Positions 62,924 through 64,000 of a stretch of DNA of 64,000 bases are shown in pieces. The stretch is taken from the NCBI GenBank assembly GCA_034432375.1, contig DAOUCA010000034.1:58727-122726 (forward strand), written 5' to 3'. Both the position numbers and the translations under genes were made by a program. This DNA comes from JAHBVH01 sp034432375. Its GTDB lineage: Bacteria > Chloroflexota > Anaerolineae > Caldilineales > Caldilineaceae. Each line of letters starts with the position of its first letter. Within the stretch, counting starts at the first letter, position 1. A model generated the notes under the pieces. It did not search any database and was not told the origin of the DNA. It saw nothing but the letters and a program-made list of their open reading frames with translations.

Positions 62924-63844
62924 ATGACGAGTGCACTTAACATAATCAAAAAACCAGTCGCTGAAGCAATCTACATGATTGCTGGTTGGCATCAGTGGGC
63001 CGATGCTGGTGCCGTTTCGTCTGGTTTGCCATATTATTTGATCAATCACCTCAAGGCCACCAAGATTGCTGAGATCTCGGCCGATGGTTTTTATCTCTTT
63101 CAAATCCCCGGAACCCACCATTTGCTGCGCCCAGAAGTAAAGTTTGAAGAAGGGTATAGCCAAGAAATCCGTCAACGTGAGAACGAATTTTTTTACGCCG
63201 GCAACGAACGGGCTGGATTAATCATCTTTTTGGGGGAAGAACCCCACATGGATGTAGACCGTTATGCCGATACGCTCTTTGCCGCTGTCAAAGAGTTCAA
63301 CGTCAAGCGGGTTGCATTGGTCGGTGGCGTCTATGGTGCGATGCCCTACGAAAAAGAGCGCGAAGTCTCTTGTACCTATAGCCTGCAAGGGATGAAAGAG
63401 GAACTTAGCCGCTATGCCGTGCGTTTCTCTAACTATGAAGGGGGGGCAACCATTGGTTCTTACTTAGTGGACCGTGCCAAGCGTACCGCGATCGAACTCT
63501 TTGTCCTCAACGCGTTTGTGCCCGCCTATGATTTTTCGCAGGCCGGTGTACCGCTGCAAGGGTTACGCATCGAGGATGATTACAAAGCTTGGTATGAGTT
63601 GATGCAGCGGATCAGCCACATGTTTAATCTGGGGCTTGATCTGTCCGATTTGGATCGGCAGAGCGAAGCGTTGGTCGCCTCTATGGAGCAAAAGTTGGTC
63701 GAGCTGGAGGCAAAGATGCCGCAGTTGCAGCTACGTCAATATCTGAATGAATTGACGAGTGACTTTACTGAAAATCCATTTGAACCATTGGATGAACTCT
63801 GGGAGCGTGAGTTAAGTGATCTCTTTGACAACTTAGACGAGTGA
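62924..63844 (+). CDS. PAC2-family protein
   Basis: 306 residues. The family pattern of proteasome assembly chaperone 2-like proteins is present: an N-terminal 'AIYMIAGWHQWADAGAVSSG' strand-turn, 'IIFLGEEPHMDVDRYADTLF', 'VKRVALVGGVYGAMPYEKER' and a C-terminal helical region (YKAWYELMQRISHMFNLGLD). Bacterial members are of unclear function; some are linked to proteasome or carboxylate-amine ligase genes, but no such neighbours are seen here. It has no signal peptide or membrane segment, so it is cytoplasmic. The start at 62924 has only a weak ribosome site (the upstream gap is AT-rich), but the next in-frame ATG falls inside the conserved region. Confidence 0.85.
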   Translation: MTSALNIIKKPVAEAIYMIAGWHQWADAGAVSSGLPYYLINHLKATKIAEISADGFYLFQIPGTHHLLRPEVKFEEGYSQEIRQRENEFFYAGNERAGLIIFLGEEPHMDVDRYADTLFAAVKEFNVKRVALVGGVYGAMPYEKEREVSCTYSLQGMKEELSRYAVRFSNYEGGATIGSYLVDRAKRTAIELFVLNAFVPAYDFSQAGVPLQGLRIEDDYKAWYELMQRISHMFNLGLDLSDLDRQSEALVASMEQKLVELEAKMPQLQLRQYLNELTSDFTENPFEPLDELWERELSDLFDNLDE

Positions 63845-63871
63845 TGAAGCAACCGTACTGATATCAATACC

Positions 63872-64000
63872 TTCGCCAATTTCAGAAATTAGAGCCGTCA
63901 TTCCTGCGCAGGCAGGAATCTACTCGTGTAACATGAAGATGGATTCCTGCCTGCGCAGGAATGACATCTGGAAATTTCCGCCAAAACAAGGTTTGGCGAA
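63872..64000. repeat. Inverted-repeat element at the window edge
   Basis: TTCGCCAATTTCAG at 63872 faces the complement of a TTCGCCAAACC end at the window limit. Inside, GTCATTCCTGCGCAGGCAGG and its inverted partner form a strong stem. The ATTCCTGCCTGCGCAGGAAT word is shared with 62018-62182. The element may continue beyond the window. Confidence 0.6.

Overview
The window looks like chromosomal DNA of a Chloroflexota bacterium of medium to high GC. This is inferred from style: long Thr/Pro 'PTNTPT' stalks on exported proteins, ABC permease-GldG fusions, a MalT/LuxR-type remnant, exported proteins ending in a short [YF]LP-V-R tail, and many short hairpin-rich interspersed repeats. No rRNA, tRNA, phage or plasmid gene was recognised by eye.

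Layout. 0-5 kb (minus strand): a GldA/GldFG-like ABC exporter operon (ATPase, permease-GldG fusion, DUF4340 protein cut by the window edge). 5.6-10.4 kb: APC permease, two GNAT acetyltransferases, a DinB/ClbS-like protein and a YcaQ-type DNA glycosylase. 11-23.5 kb: three large exported proteins in a row (beta-propeller protein, subtilisin, 2490-residue multidomain protein) sharing a C-terminal tail. 23.6-26.1 kb: nested miniature elements, a cysteine hydrolase, a small conserved hypothetical, and a gene graveyard holding a deleted GNAT copy, a MalT fragment and a fragment of a 2490-aa-type gene. 26.1-27.9 kb: a BLUF photoreceptor and AllG (DUF1116). 28.1-44.3 kb (minus strand): a nonribosomal peptide island, running from a decayed sulfotransferase-bearing module through AMP-ligase-carrier protein, methyltransferase, C-A-T, C-A-T-TE and a peptide ABC exporter to A-T-TE. 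45.2-46.9 kb: FdrA. 47.2-50.8 kb: a TetR regulator with a perfect 34-bp operator and a PEP-synthase-like dikinase. 50.8-58.3 kb: a GNAT-metallohydrolase fusion, PolX, an SH3-like lipoprotein, LigA and an amidase. 58.7-61.9 kb: an ECF sigma factor with a giant membrane anti-sigma/sensor. 62.9-63.8 kb: a PAC2 protein.

How the genes work together. The NRPS island reads as one assembly line. A ligase-ACP primes an acyl chain, two modules add building blocks (the second A domain has a beta-alanine-like pocket), a methyltransferase decorates, a cyclic-peptide-type ABC protein exports, and a stand-alone A-T-TE acts separately. Both thioesterases carry Cys where Ser is usual, and two of the three NRPS A domains lack the usual Asp. 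The island lies between fdrA and allG, whose products work together as oxamate carbamoyltransferase and whose genes are normally adjacent, so it appears to have been inserted into that operon.

Mobile DNA is prominent. A 147-bp TA-flanked element occurs twice, once inside a 155-bp CTAG-flanked element whose uninterrupted copy is also in the window. Further CTAG-ended and other inverted-repeat elements fill the gaps.
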